Positions 12,064 through 24,654 of a stretch of 64,000 nucleotides of DNA are shown piece after piece. Under the pieces are notes generated by a model. That model saw only the letters and a program-made list of their open reading frames with translations. It searched no databases and was not told the DNA's origin. The stretch comes from Symsagittifera roscoffensis (lineage: Eukaryota > Xenacoelomorpha > Acoela > Convolutidae). Location: NCBI RefSeq assembly GCF_963678635.1, contig NC_087065.1:11427579-11491578 (forward strand), given 5' to 3'. A program made the position numbers and the translations under genes. Each line of letters starts with the position of its first letter. Position 1 is the first letter of the stretch.

Positions 12064-12994
12064 CAGCAAATAAGCATGTCCTGCCCGAGATAGAACATCT
12101 TAAGGGTAAAATATCGGACAAGGAACTAGATTCGCTCAGGGCGGTGCTAAGTCGGAATGCAGACGTTTTTTCAAAACATAAGGCCGACATAGATTGCTGT
12201 AATTTTGTAGAACACGAGATTGAGATAGAAGAGGGCTCGGTACCTCATAGGGAAGGGGCGAGAAGAATGACCCCTCATAAGTCGGAAGCGTGCAGGAAGG
12301 AAGTTGAGATAATAATGGAGTACGACATGATCGAGCCGTCAAAGTCCCCGTGGGCTTGTGGCGTGGTCATGGCTAAAACGAAAGGGGGCAACTCAGGTTT
12401 TGTTGTGATTTCCGTTACTTGAACGCAGTGACGATAAAGGACGCATACCCGATTCTCCGCATCGATGAGAGCCTCTCCAAATTGGGGGAGGCGAAGTTCT
12501 CAACGACGTTGGATTTGGGCTCTGCGTTCTGGCAAGTGCCACTCAGAAAGCAAGATCGGGAGAAAACGGGTTTCGCGTGCGAGCTGGGATTGTTCCAGTG
12601 GAAGAGGATGCCGTTCGGATTGTGTAACGCGATGGCCACATTCCAGCGACTAATGGCCCAGGCACTCACGAATGTAACCAAGAATAACGGGAACCTCATC
12701 ATGTGTTAAGTCGATGATGTCGTGATCGAAACACCAACCCTAGAAGATCATATAGAGAGGTTGAATGAGGTGTTTACTTGCATGAAACAAGCGGGCCTGA
12801 AGTGTAAACCCTCCAAGTGTGAAATCCTCAGAGACTCCATAAAATATCTGGGCCGCCTTGTGGATAAGCATGGAGTAAGACCGGATCCCAAAGCGGTCGA
12901 AGCGGTCTTGACCTGGAAGGCACCGAAGCAGACTCGCAACTGATGAGCTTTTTGGGGTTTGCTAACTCTTATCGAGAGTTCATCAAAGGAAACG
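12015..12994 (+). pseudogene. Reverse transcriptase region of the Gypsy element, broken and truncated
   Basis: The family enzyme copies element RNA into DNA. Visible in order: an N-terminal stretch ending SPWACGVVMAK (12345-12377), a frameshift near 12400-12420, the first catalytic segment TTLDLGSAFWQVP with its aspartate (about 12508-12546) and MPFGLCNA (12609-12632). At the catalytic YxDD box near 12706-12717 a TAA stop stands at the tyrosine position before V-D-D. The segment KPSKCEILRDSIKYLG follows, and after another frameshift near 12940 the typical FLGFANSYREFIKG. At about 12995 the frame runs directly into the 21-bp satellite, so RNase H and integrase are gone. It cannot be functional. 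Confidence 0.88.
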
Positions 12995-13952
12995 CCGATA
13001 AGTATGCAAAGTCTGAGGACAAGTTTCAAAAATTTGAACATAAGTCTGCAAAGTCCAATCAAACAGTCTGCATAATCTAAATATAAGTCCGCAAAGTCTG
13101 AATATAAGTCTGCTAAGTCCGAGAAGCAAAGGGTCTGTAAAATCGAAACCTAAGTTTGCACAGTCTGAATATAAATCTGCAGAGTCTGAACATAATCCTA
13201 CAAAGTCTGAGCAAAAATTCCGCAAATTCTGAAAATAAGTCTGCGAAATCTGAGCATAAGTCTGCAAAGTATGGCTATTGGTATGCAAACTCTGAAGACA
13301 AGTTTGTTAAGTGTAAAACTAAGTCTGCAAAACTTGAATACACGTCTGCAAAGTCCGAACAAAGAGTCTGCAAAATCGAAACAAACATCTGCAAAGTCTG
13401 AACATAAGTCTGCAGGTCTGAACATAAGTCTGCAAAGTCTAAACAAAGGGTCTGTAAAATCAAAACTTAAGTCTGCACAGTCTGAATATAACTCTTCAGA
13501 GTCTGAAAATAAGTCGCCAAAGTCTGAACATAATCCTACAAAGTCTGAGCAAAAATTTAGCAAATTCTGAAGGTGAGTATGCGTAATCTGAGCATAAGTC
13601 TGCAAAATATGATTATAGGTATGCAAAATCTGAAGACAACTTTGTAAAGTCTGAAACTAAGTCTGCAAAACTTGCATACAAGTCTGCAAAGTCCGAAATA
13701 TATGCCCGAAAACATAAGCCCGCAAATTCTGACCATAATTCTGCAAAGTCGAAGCAAACGTCTGCAAAACCTGAACGTAAATCCACAGAATTTGATCAGG
13801 TGTCTGCAAAATCGAAACATAAGTCTGCAAAGTCCGAACAAAAGCCTGCAAAATCTGAGCATAAGCCTGCAAAGTCTGAACATACGTCTGCAAAACTTGA
13901 ATATATAGTTCTGGAAACTCCGATCATAGAGTCTGCAAAATCTAAACATAAG

Positions 13953-15182
13953 TCTGCAAAGTCTGAAAATAAGCCTGCAAAGTCTGAGCTTAAGCCTGCG
14001 AAGTTTAATTAAAAGTCTTCTAAGTCTGATTATACATCTGCAAAAACTGAATATAAGTCTGCAAGTCCGAACATAGAGTCTGCAAAATCTAAACATATGT
14101 CTGCGAAGTCTGAATAAGAGTCTGCAAAGTCTAAACTAGAGTGGGCAAAGTCTGAACATAAATTTTTCAGAGTCTGAAACTAAGTTTGGGAAGTCTGAGC
14201 ATAAGTCTGCAAAACCTGATTATAAGTCTCCAAAGTCCGAGCAGCAAAGGGTCTGTAAAATCGAAACATAAGTCTGCACAGTCTGAATATAAATCTGCAT
14301 AGTCTGAACATAATCCTACAAAGTCTGAGCGAAAATTCCGCAAATTCTGAAAGTAAGTATGCGAAATCTGAACAAAAATCTGCAAAATATGGCTATTGGT
14401 ATGCAAAGTCTGAATATATAGTTCTGGAACTTGAATATATAGTTCTGGAAACTCCGATCATAGAGTCTGCAAAATCTAAACATAAGTCAGCAAAGTCTGA
14501 ACATAAACCCTGCAAAGTCTGAAAATAAGTATGCGAAGTCTGAGCATAAGTCAGAGCATAAGCTAAGTATGCAAAGTCTGAAAATAAGCCTGCAAAGTCT
14601 GAGCTTAAGCCTGCGAAGTTTAATTAAAAGTCTTCTAAGTCTGATTATACATCTGCAAAAACTGAATATAAGTCTGCAAGTCCGAACATAGAGTCTGCAA
14701 AATCTAAACATATGTCTGCGAAGTCTGAACAAGAGTCTGCAAAGTCTAAACTAGAGTGGGCAAAGTCTGAACATAAATTTTTCAGAGTCTGAAACTAAGT
14801 TTGGGAAGTCTGAGCATAAGTCTGCAAAACCTGATTATAAGTCTCCAAAGTCCGAGCAGCAAAGGGTCTGTAAAATCGAAACATAAGTCTGCACAGTCTG
14901 AAAATAAATCTGCATAGTCTGAACATAATCCTACAAAGTCTGAGCGAAAATTCCGCTAATTCTGAAAGTAAGTATGCGAAATCTGAACAAAAATCTGCAA
15001 AATATGGCTATTGGTATGCAAAGTCTGAATATATAGTTCTGGAACTTGAATATATAGTTCTGGAAACTCCGATCATAGAGTCTGCAAAATCTAAACATAA
15101 GTCAGCAAAGTCTGAACATAAACCCTGCAAAGTCTGAAAATAAGTATGCGAAGTCTGAGCATAAGTCAGAGCATAAGCTAAG
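13953..15182 (+). repeat. 615-bp tandem segmental duplication within the satellite
   Basis: The sequence from about 13953 to 14567 is repeated from about 14568 to 15182 with a constant offset of 615 bp. Landmarks such as the doubled GAATATATAGTTCTGGAA motif (near 14414 and 15029) and AGTTTAATTAAAAGTCTTC (near 13999 and 14614) recur. Only a few substitutions separate the copies, so the duplication is recent. Confidence 0.85.
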
Positions 15183-15439
15183 TATGCAAAGTCTGAGGAC
15201 AAGTATGCGAAGTCTGAGCATAAGTCAGAGCATAAGCTAATCATGCAAAGTCTGAGGACAAGTTTGAAAAATTTGAACATAAGTCTGCAAAGTCCGATCA
15301 AACAGTCTGCATAATCTAAATATATGTCCGCAAAGTCTGAATATAAGTCTGCTAAGTCTGAAATTGAGTTGGCAAAGCCTGAAAATAAGCCTGCAAAACC
15401 TGTACATAAGTCTGCGAAGTCCGAACATAGAGTCTGCAA

Positions 15440-18400
15440 AACCGAAAAAAAAGTCTGCAAAGTCTGAAAATAAGTCGGCAAAGTCTAAACATAAACTCGG
15501 CAAAGTCTGAAAACAAGTATGCGAAATCTGAGCATAAGCCAAGTATGCAAAGTCTGTGGGCAATTTTGAAAGTCTGAAAAAAAGTCTGCAAAGTCTGAAC
15601 CTACGTCTGCAAAATCTGAATATAAGTCTGCAAAGTCCGAACATAGAGTCTGCAAAATCGAAATAAAAGTCTGCAAAGTGTGAACATAAGTTGGCAAAGT
15701 CCGAACAAAAATTCTGCTAAGCTTGAACATAAGTCTTCAAAGTTTGATTATACGTCTGCAAAATCTGAATATAAGTCTGCAAAATCGAAACATATGTCTC
15801 CGAAGTTTGAATATAAGTTTGCAGAGTCTGAACATAATCCTACATAGTCAGAGCAAAAATTTGACAAATCTGAGCATAAGTCTGCAAAGTATGATTATAG
15901 GTATGCAAAGTCTGAAAAGTCTGAAACTAAGTCTGCAAAGTCTAAACATACGTCTGCAAATCTTGAAAATAAGTCTGCAAAGTCCGAACATAGAGTCTGC
16001 AAAATCGAAATAAAATCTGCAAAGTCTGAAAATAAGTCGGCAAAGTCTAAACATAGACTCTGCAAAGTCTGAAAACAAGTATGCCAAGCCTGAGCATAAG
16101 CCAAGTATGCAAAGTCTGAAAGTAAGTATGCGAAATCTGAGCATAAGTCTGCAAAGTATGATTATATGTATGCAAAGTCTGAAAAGTATGAAACTAAGTC
16201 TGCAAAGTCTGAGCATACGTCTGCAAATCCTGAAAATAAGTCTGCAAAGTCGAACCTAGAGTCTGCAAAATCGAAACAAACGTCTGCAAAGTCTAAAAAT
16301 AAGTCGGCAGAGTCTGAACATAAGTCGGCAAAGTCTGAACATAAACTCTGCAAAGTCTGAAAATAAGTATGCGGAGTCTGAGCATAAGTCTGCAAAGTAT
16401 GGCTATTGCTATGCAAAGTCTGAAGACAAGTTTGTAAAGTCTGAAACTAAGTCTGCAAAACTTGAATACAAGTCTGCAAAGTCCGAACAAAGAGTCTGCA
16501 AAATCGAAACAAACATCTGCAAAGTCTGAACATAAGTCTGCAGAGTCTGAACATAAGTCGGCAAAGTCAGAACAAACTCTGCAAGGTCTGAAAATAAGTA
16601 TGCGAAGCCTGAGCATAAGTCAGAGCATAATCTAAGTATGCAAAGTCTGAGGACAAATTTGAAAAATTTGAACATAAGACTGCAAAGTCCGATCAAACAG
16701 TCTGCATAATCTAAATATATGCCCGGAAAGTCTGAATATAAGTCTGCTAAGTCTGAAATTGAGTTGGCAAAGCCTGAACATTATCCTACAAGGTCGGAGC
16801 AAAAATTCGGCAAATTCTGAAAGTAAGTATGCGAAATCTGAGCATAAGTCTGCAAAGTATGGCTATTGGTATGCAAAGTCTGAAGACAATTTTGTAAAGT
16901 CTGAAACTAAGTCTGCAAAACTTGAATACAAGTCTGCAAAGTCCGAACAAAGAATTTGCAAAATTGGAACAAACATCTGCAAAGTCTGAACATAAGTCTG
17001 CAGAGTCTAAACATAAGTCGGCAAAGTCTGAACATAAACTCTGAAAAGTCTGAAACCAAGTCTGCAAAGTCTGAACATACGTCTGCAAAACCGAAAAAAA
17101 AGTCTGCAAAGTCTGAAAATAAGTCGGCAAAGTCTAAACATAAACTCGGCAAAGTCTGAAAACAAGTATGCGAAATCTGAGCATAAGCCAAGTATGCAAA
17201 GTCTGTGGGCAATTTTGAAAGTCTGAAAAAAAGTCTGCAAAGTCTGAACCTACGTCTGCAAAATCTGAATATAAGTCTGCAAAGTCCGAACATAGAGTCT
17301 GCAAAATCGAAATAAAAGTCTGCAAAGTGTGAACATAAGTTGGCAAAGTCTGAACAAAAATTCTGCTAAGCTTGAACATAAGTCTTCAAAGTTTGATTAT
17401 ACGTCTGCAAAATCTGAATATAAGTCTGCAAAATCGAAACATATGTCTCCGAAGTTTGAATATAAGTTTGCAGAGTCTGAACATAATCCTACATAGTCAG
17501 AGCAAAAATTTGACAAATCTGAGCATAAGTCTGCAAAGTATGATTATAGGTATGCAAAGTCTGAAAAGTCTGAAACTAAGTCTGCAAAGTCTAAACATAC
17601 GTCTGCAAATCTTGAAAATAAGTCTGCAAAGTCCGAACATAGAGTCTGCAAAATCGAAAAAAAATCTGCAAAGTCTGAAAATAAGTCGGCAAAGTCTAAA
17701 CATAGACTCTGCAAAGTCTGAAAACAAGTATGCCAAGCCTGAGCATAAGCCAAGTATGCAAAGTCTGAAAGTAAGTATGCGAAATCTGAGCATAAGTCTG
17801 CAAAGTATGATTATATGTATGCAAAGTCTGAAAAGTATGAAACTAAGTCTGCAAAGTCTGAGCATACGTCTGCAAATCCTGAAAATAAGTCTGCAAAGTC
17901 GAACCTAGAGTCTGCAAAATCGAAACAAACGTCTGCAAAGTCTAAAAATAAGTCGGCAGAGTCTGAACATAAGTCGGCAAAGTCTGAACATAAACTCTGC
18001 AAAGTCTGAAAATAAGTATGCGGAGTCTGAGCATAAGTCTGCAAAGTATGGCTATTGCTATGCAAAGTCTGAAGACAAGTTTGTAAAGTCTGAAACTAAG
18101 TCTGCAAAACTTGAATACAAGTCTGCAAAGTCCGAACAAAGAGTCTGCAAAATCGAAACAAACATCTGCAAAGTCTGAACATAAGTCTGCATAGTCTGAA
18201 CATAAGTCGGCAAAGTCAGAACAAACTCTGCAAGGTCTGAAAATAAGTATGCGAAGCCTGAGCATAAGTCAGAGCATAAGCTAAGTATGCAAAGTCTGAG
18301 GACAACTTTGAAAAATTTGAACATAAGACTGCAAAGTCCGATCAACAAGTCTGCATAATCTAAATATATGCCCGGAAAGTCTGAATATAAGTCTGCTAAG

Positions 18401-18737
18401 TCTGAAATTGAGTTGGCGAAGCCTGAACATAATCCTACAAAGTCGGAGCAAAAATTCGGCAAATTCTGAAAGTAAGTATGCGAAATCTGAGCATAAGTCT
18501 GCAAAGTATGGCTATTGGTATGCAAAGTCTGAAGACAATTTTGTAAAGTCTGAAACTAAGTCTGCAAAACTTGAATACAAGTCTGCAAAGTCCGAACAAA
18601 GAATCTGCAAAATTGGAACAAACATCTGCAAAGTCTGAACATAAGTCTGCAGAGTCTAAACATAAGTCGGCAAAGTCTGAACATAAACTCTGAAAAGTCT
18701 GAAACCAAGTCTGCAAAGTCTGAACATACGTCTGCAA
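15440..18737 (+). repeat. 1649-bp tandem segmental duplication within the satellite
   Basis: Positions 15440-17088 and 17089-18737 match with a constant offset of 1649 bp and only scattered single-base differences. The copies share unusual marks such as AACCGAAAAAAAAGTCTGC (15440 and 17089) and CTGTGGGCAATTTTGAAAG (near 15553 and 17202). This is the largest and one of the youngest duplications in the array. Confidence 0.9.
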
Positions 18738-20884
18738 AGTCTGAAAATAAGTATGCGAAGTCTGAGGATAAGTCAGAGCATAAGCTAAGTATTCAAAGTC
18801 TGATGACAAATTTGAAAAATTTGAACATAAGGTTGCAAATTCCGATCAAACAGTCTGCATAATCTAAATATATGTCCGCAAAGTCCGAATACAAGTCTGC
18901 TAAGTCTGAAATTGAGTTGGCAAAGCCTGAACATAATCCTACAAAGTCTGAGCAAAAATTTCGCAAATTCTGAAAGTAAGTATGCGAAATCTGAGCATAA
19001 GTCTGCAAAGTATGGCTATTGGTATGCAAAGTCTGAAGACAATTTTGTAAAGTCTGAAACTAAATCTGCAAAACTTGAATACAAGTCTGCAAAGTCCGAA
19101 CAAAGAATCTGCAAAATTGAAACAAACATCTGCAAAGTCTGAACATAAGTCTGCAGAGTCTAAACATAAGTCGGCAAAGTCTGAACATAAACTCTGCAAA
19201 GTCTGAAAATAAGTATGCGAAGTCTGAGCATAAGTCAGAGCATAAGCTAAGTATGCAAAGTCTGAGGACAAGTTTGAAAAGTTTGAACATAAATCTGCAG
19301 AGTTTGAAAATAAGTCGGCAAAATCTGAGCATAACTTCTCTAAAGTCTGAGAGTGAGTTCGCATTGTCTGAGCATAAGTCTGAAAAGTCTTATTATAGGT
19401 ATGCAAAGTCTAAGGACAAGTTTGTAAAATCTGATAATAAATCTGATAATAAGTCTGCAAAGTCTGAACATACGTCTGCAAAACCTGAAGATAAGTCTGC
19501 AAAATCCGATCATAGAGTCTGCATAATCTAAACATAAGACTGCAAGGTCTGAATATAAGTCTGCAGAGTCTGAGAATAAGTCGTCAAAATCTGAACATAA
19601 ACTCTGCAAATTCAGAACATAAGCCTGCAAAGTCTAAGCTTAGGTCTGCAAAGTCTGAACATACATCTGCAAAATCTGAATATAAATCTGCAGAGTTTGA
19701 AAATAAGTCGGCAAAATCTGAGCATAACTTCTCTAATGTCTGAGAGTGAGTTCGCATTGTCTTAGCATAAGTCTGAAAAGTATTATTATAGGTATGCAAA
19801 GTCTGAGGACAAGTTTGTAAAGTCTGATAATAAGTCTGCAAAGTCTGAACATACGTCTGCAAATCCTGAAATAAAATCTGCAAAGTCGAACATAGAGTCT
19901 GCAAAATCAAAACAAACGTCTGCAAAGTCTGAAAATAAGTCGGCAGAGTCTGAACATAAGTCGGCAAAGTCTGAAAATAAACTCTGCAAAGTCTGAAAAT
20001 AAGTATGCGGAGTCTGAGCATAAGTCTGCAAAGTATGGCTATTGGTATGCAAAGTCTGAAGACAAGTTTGTAAAGTCTGAAACTAAGTCTGCAAAACTTG
20101 AATACAAGTCTGCAAAGTCCGAACAAAGAGTCTGCAAAATCGAAACAAACATCTGCAAAGTCTGAACATAAGTCTGCAGAGTCTGAAAATAAGTCGGCAA
20201 AGTCTGAACAAACTCTGCGAAGTCTGAAAATAAGTATGCGAAGTCTGAGCATAAGTCAGAGCATAAGCTAAATATGCAAAGTCTGAGGACAAATTTGAAA
20301 AATTTGAACATAAGACTGCAAAGTCCAATCAAACAGTCTGCATAATCTAAATATATGTCCGCAAAGTCTGAATATAAGTCTGCTAAGTCTGAAATTGAGT
20401 TGGCAAAGCCTGAACATAATCCTACAAAGTCTGAGCAAAAATTCCGCAAATTCTGAAAGTAAGTATGCGAAATATGAGCATAAGTCTGCAAAGTATGGCA
20501 ATTGGTATGCAAAGTCTGAAGACAAGCTTGTAAATTCTGAAACTAAGTCTGCAAAACTTGAATACAAGTCTGCAAAGTCCAAACAAAGAGTCTGCAAAAT
20601 CGAAACAAAAGTCTGCAGAGTCTGAGAATAAGTCGCCAAAATCTGAACATAAACTCTGCAAATTCAGAACATAAGCCTGCAAAGTCTAAGCTTAGTTCTG
20701 CAAAGTCTGAACATACATCTGCAAAATCTGAATAGAAATCTGCAGAGTTTGAAAATAAGTCGGCAAAATGTGAGCATAACTTCTCTAATGTCTGAGAGTG
20801 AGTTCGCATTGTCTGAGCATAAGTCTGAAAAGTTTTATTATAGGTATGCAAAGTCTGAGGACAAGTTTGTAAAGTCTGGTAATA

Positions 20885-21810
20885 AGTCTGCAAAGTCTGA
20901 ACATACGTCTGAAAAACCTGAATATAAGTCTGCAAAGCCCGGCCATAGAGTCATCATAATTTAAACATATGTCTGCATAGTCTGAATAAAAGTCTGCAGA
21001 GTCTGAAAATCAGTCGGCAAAGCTGAACATAATTTTTGCAAAGTCTGAAAATAAGTTTGCTAAGTCTGAGCATAAGTCTGAAAAGTATGATTATAGGTAT
21101 GCAAAGTCTGAAGACAAGTCTGAAAAGTCTGAAACTAAGTCTGCAAAGTCTGAGCATACGTCTGCAAATCCTGAAAATAAGTCTGCAAAGTCGAACATAG
21201 AGTCTGCAAAATCGAAACAAACGTCTGCAAAGTCTGAAAATAAGTCGGCAGAGTCTGAACATAAGTCTGCAAAGTCTGAACATACGTCTGAAAAACCTGA
21301 ATATATGTCTGCAAAGCCCGGCCATAGAGTCAGCATAATTTAAACATATGTCTGCATAGTCTGAATAAAAGTCTGCAGAGTCTGAAAATCAGTCGGCAAA
21401 GCTGAACATAATTTTTGCAAAGTCTGAAAATAAGTTTGCTAAGTCTGAGCATAAGTCTGAAAAGTATGATTATAGGTATGCAAAGTCTGAAGACAAGTCT
21501 GAAAAGTCTGAAACTAAGTCTGCAAAGTCTGAGCATACGTCTGCAAATCCTGAAAATAAGTCTGCAAAGTCGAACATAGAGTCTGCAAAATCGAAACAAA
21601 CGTCTGCAAAGTCTGAAAATAAGTCGGCAGAGTCTGAACATAAGTCTGCAAAGTCTGAACATACGTCTGAAAAACCTGAATAAAAGTCTGCAAAGCCCGG
21701 CCATAGAGTCAGCATAATTTAAACATATGTCTGCATAGTCTGAATAAAAGTCTGCAGAGTCTGAAAATCAGTCGGCAAAGCTGAACATAATTTTTGCAAA
21801 GTCTGAAAAT
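20885..21810 (+). repeat. 379-bp tandem repeat, about 2.4 copies, within the satellite
   Basis: The mark GGCCATAGAGTCA occurs at 20941, 21320 and 21699, exactly 379 bp apart, and the sequence between is nearly identical. The third copy stops near 21810, where the usual array order resumes. The period is 18 units plus one base. Confidence 0.9.
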
Positions 21811-22619
21811 AAGTATGCGGAGTCTGAGCATAAGTCTGCAAAGTATGGCTATTGGTATGCAAAGTCTGAAGACAAGTTTGTAAAGTCTGAAACTAAGTCT
21901 GCAAACTTTGAATACAAGTCTGCAAAGTCCGAACAAAGAGTCTGCAAAATCGAAACAAACATCTGCAAAGTCTGAACATAAGTCTGCAGAGTTTGAACAT
22001 AAGTCGGCAAAGTCTGAACAAACTCTGCAAAGTCTGAAAATAAGTATGCGAAGTCTGAGCATAAGTCAGAGCATAAGCTAAGTATGCAAAGTCTGAGGAA
22101 AAACTTGAAAAATTTGAACATAAGACTGCAAAGTCCAATCAAACAGTCTGCATAATCTAAATATATGTCCGCAAAGTCTGAATATAAGTCTGCTAAGTCT
22201 GAAATTGAGTTGGCAAAGCCTGAACATAATCCTACAAAGTCTGAGCAAAAATTCCGCAAATTCTGAAAGTAAGTATGCGAAATATGAGCATAAGTCTGCA
22301 AAGTATGGCAATTGATATGCAAAGTCTGAAGACAAGCTTGTAAAGTCTGAAACTAAGTCTGCAAAATTTGAATACAAGTCTGCAAAGTCCAAACAAAGAG
22401 TCTGCAAAATCGAAACAAACATCTGCAAAGTCTGAATATAAGTCTGCAGAGTCTAAACATAAGTCGGCAAAGTCTGAACATAAACTCTGCAAAGTCTGAA
22501 AATAAGTATGCGAAGTCTGAGCATAAGTCAGAGTATAAGCTAAGTATGCAACGTCTGAGGACAAATTTGAAAAATTTGAACATAAATCTGCAAAGTCCGA
22601 TCAAACAGTCTGTATAGTC

Positions 22620-23070
22620 TAAATATATGTCCGCAAAGTCTAAATATAAGTCTGCTAAGTCTGAAATTGAGTTGGCAAAGCCTGAACATAAGCCTGCAAA
22701 ATCTAAGCTTAAGTCTGCAAAGTCTGAACATACGTCTGCAAAACCTGTATATAAGTCTGCGAAGTCCGAACATAGAGTCTGCGAAACAAAAACAAAAGTC
22801 TGCAAAGTCTGAACTTAAGTCGGCAAAGTCTGAACAAAAAATTCTGCAAAGTCCGATCAAACAGTCTGCATAATCTAAACATATGTCCGCAAAGTCTGAA
22901 TATAAGTCTGCTGAGTCTGAACTTAAGTTGGCAAAGCCTGAACATAAGCCTGCAAAGTCTAAGCCTAAGTCTGCAAAGTCTGAACATACGTCTGCAAAAC
23001 CTGTATATAAGTCGGCGAAGTCCAAACATAGAGTCTGCGAAAATGAAACAAAAGTCTGCAAAGTCTGAAC
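22620..23070 (+). repeat. 256-bp tandem duplication within the satellite
   Basis: The stretch starting ATATATGTCCGCAAAG near 22624 is repeated starting ATATGTCCGCAAAG near 22881, with an offset of 256 bp. Both copies run through TCTGCAAAACCTGTATATAAG to a GTCTGCGAAA segment. Confidence 0.7.
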
Positions 23071-24654
23071 TTAAGTCGGCAAAGTCTGAACAAAAGTTCT
23101 GCAAAGTTTGAACATAAGTCTTCAAAGTCTTATTATACGTCTGCAAAACCTGAATATAAGTCTGCAAAATCAAAACAGAGTCTGAACATAATCTTACAAA
23201 GTCTGAGCAAAAGTTTGACAAATCTGATCATAAGTCTACAAAGTATGATTATAGGTATGCAAAGTCTGAAAAGTCTGAAACTAAGTCTGCAAAGTCTGAA
23301 CATACGTCTGCAAATCTTGAAAATAAGTCTGCAAAGTCCGAACATAGAGTCTGCAAAACCGAAACAAAAGTCTGCAAAGTCTGAAAATAAGTCGGCAAAG
23401 TCTAAACATATACTCTGCAAAGTCTGAAAACAAGTATGCGAAGTCTGAGCATAAGCCAAGTATGCAAAGTCTGTGGGCAAATTTGAAAGTCTGAAAAAAG
23501 TCCGCAAAGTCTGAACCTACGTCTGCAAAATCTGAATATAAGTCTGCAAAGTCCGAACATAGAGTCTGCAAAATCAAAATAAAAGTCTGCAAAGTGTGAA
23601 CATAAGTTGGCAAAGTCTGGACAAAAATTCTGCCAAGTTTAAACATAAGTCTTCAAAGTCTGATTATACGTCTGCAAAATCTGAATATAAGTCTGCAAAA
23701 TCGAAACATATGTCTCCGAAGTTTGAATGTAAGTCTGCAGAGTCTGAACATAATCCTACATAGTCTGAGCAAAAATTTGACAAATCGGAGCTTAAGTCTG
23801 CAAAGTATGATTATAGGTATGCAAAGTCTGAAAAGTCTGAAACTAAGTCCGCAAAGTCTGAACATACGTCTGCAAATCTTGAAAATAAGTCTGCAAAGGC
23901 CGAACATAGAGTCTGCAAAATTGAAATAAAAGCCTGCAAAGTGTGAACCTACGTCTGCAAAATCTGAATATAAGTCTGCAAAGTCCGAACATAGAGTCTG
24001 CAAAATCGAAATAAAAGTCTGCAAAGTGTGAACATAAGTTGGCAAAGTCTGAACAAAAATTCTGCCAAGTTTGAACATAAGTCTTCAAAGTCTGATTATA
24101 CGTCTGCAAAATCTGAATATAAGTCTGCAAAATCGAAACATATGTCTCCGAAGTTTGAATGTAAGTCTGCAGAGTCTGAACATAATCCTACAAAGTCTGA
24201 GCAAAAATTTGACAAATCGGAGCTTAAGTCTGCAAAGTATGATTATAGGTATGCAAAGTCTGAAAAGTCTGAAACCAAGTCTGCAAAGTCTGAACATACG
24301 TCTGCAAATCTTGAAAATAAGTTTGCAAAGGCCGAACATAGAGTCTGCAAAATTGAAATAAAAGCCTGCAAAGTGTGAACCTAAGTTGGCAAAGTCTGAA
24401 CAAAAATTCTGCCAAGTTTGAACATAGGTCTTCAAAGTCTGATTATACGTCTGCAAAATCAGAAGATAAGTCTGCAAAATCGAAACATATGTCTCCGAAG
24501 TTTGAATATCAGTCTGCAGAATCTGAACATAATCCTACATAGTCTGAGAAAATTTTTCTGCAAAGTCTGAAAGTAAGTATGCGAAATCTGAGCATAAGTC
24601 TGCAAAATATGATTATATGTATGCAAAGTCTGAAAAGTCTGAAACTAAGTCTGC

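Larger units (their letters stand above)
8062..12994 (+). mobile_element. Decayed Ty3/Gypsy-type LTR retroelement, 3' part missing
   Basis: The order gag-like region, zinc knuckles, retropepsin, reverse transcriptase identifies an LTR retroelement coding region. The reverse transcriptase is of the Ty3/Gypsy type: the motifs FWQVPLR, KRMPFGLCNA, a VDD box and FLGFANSYREFIKG are visible. RNase H, integrase and the 3' LTR are absent; the sequence passes into the 21-bp satellite in the middle of the thumb/connection region near 12995. Several frameshifts and stop codons show that it is not functional. No LTR pair could be assigned. Confidence 0.88.
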
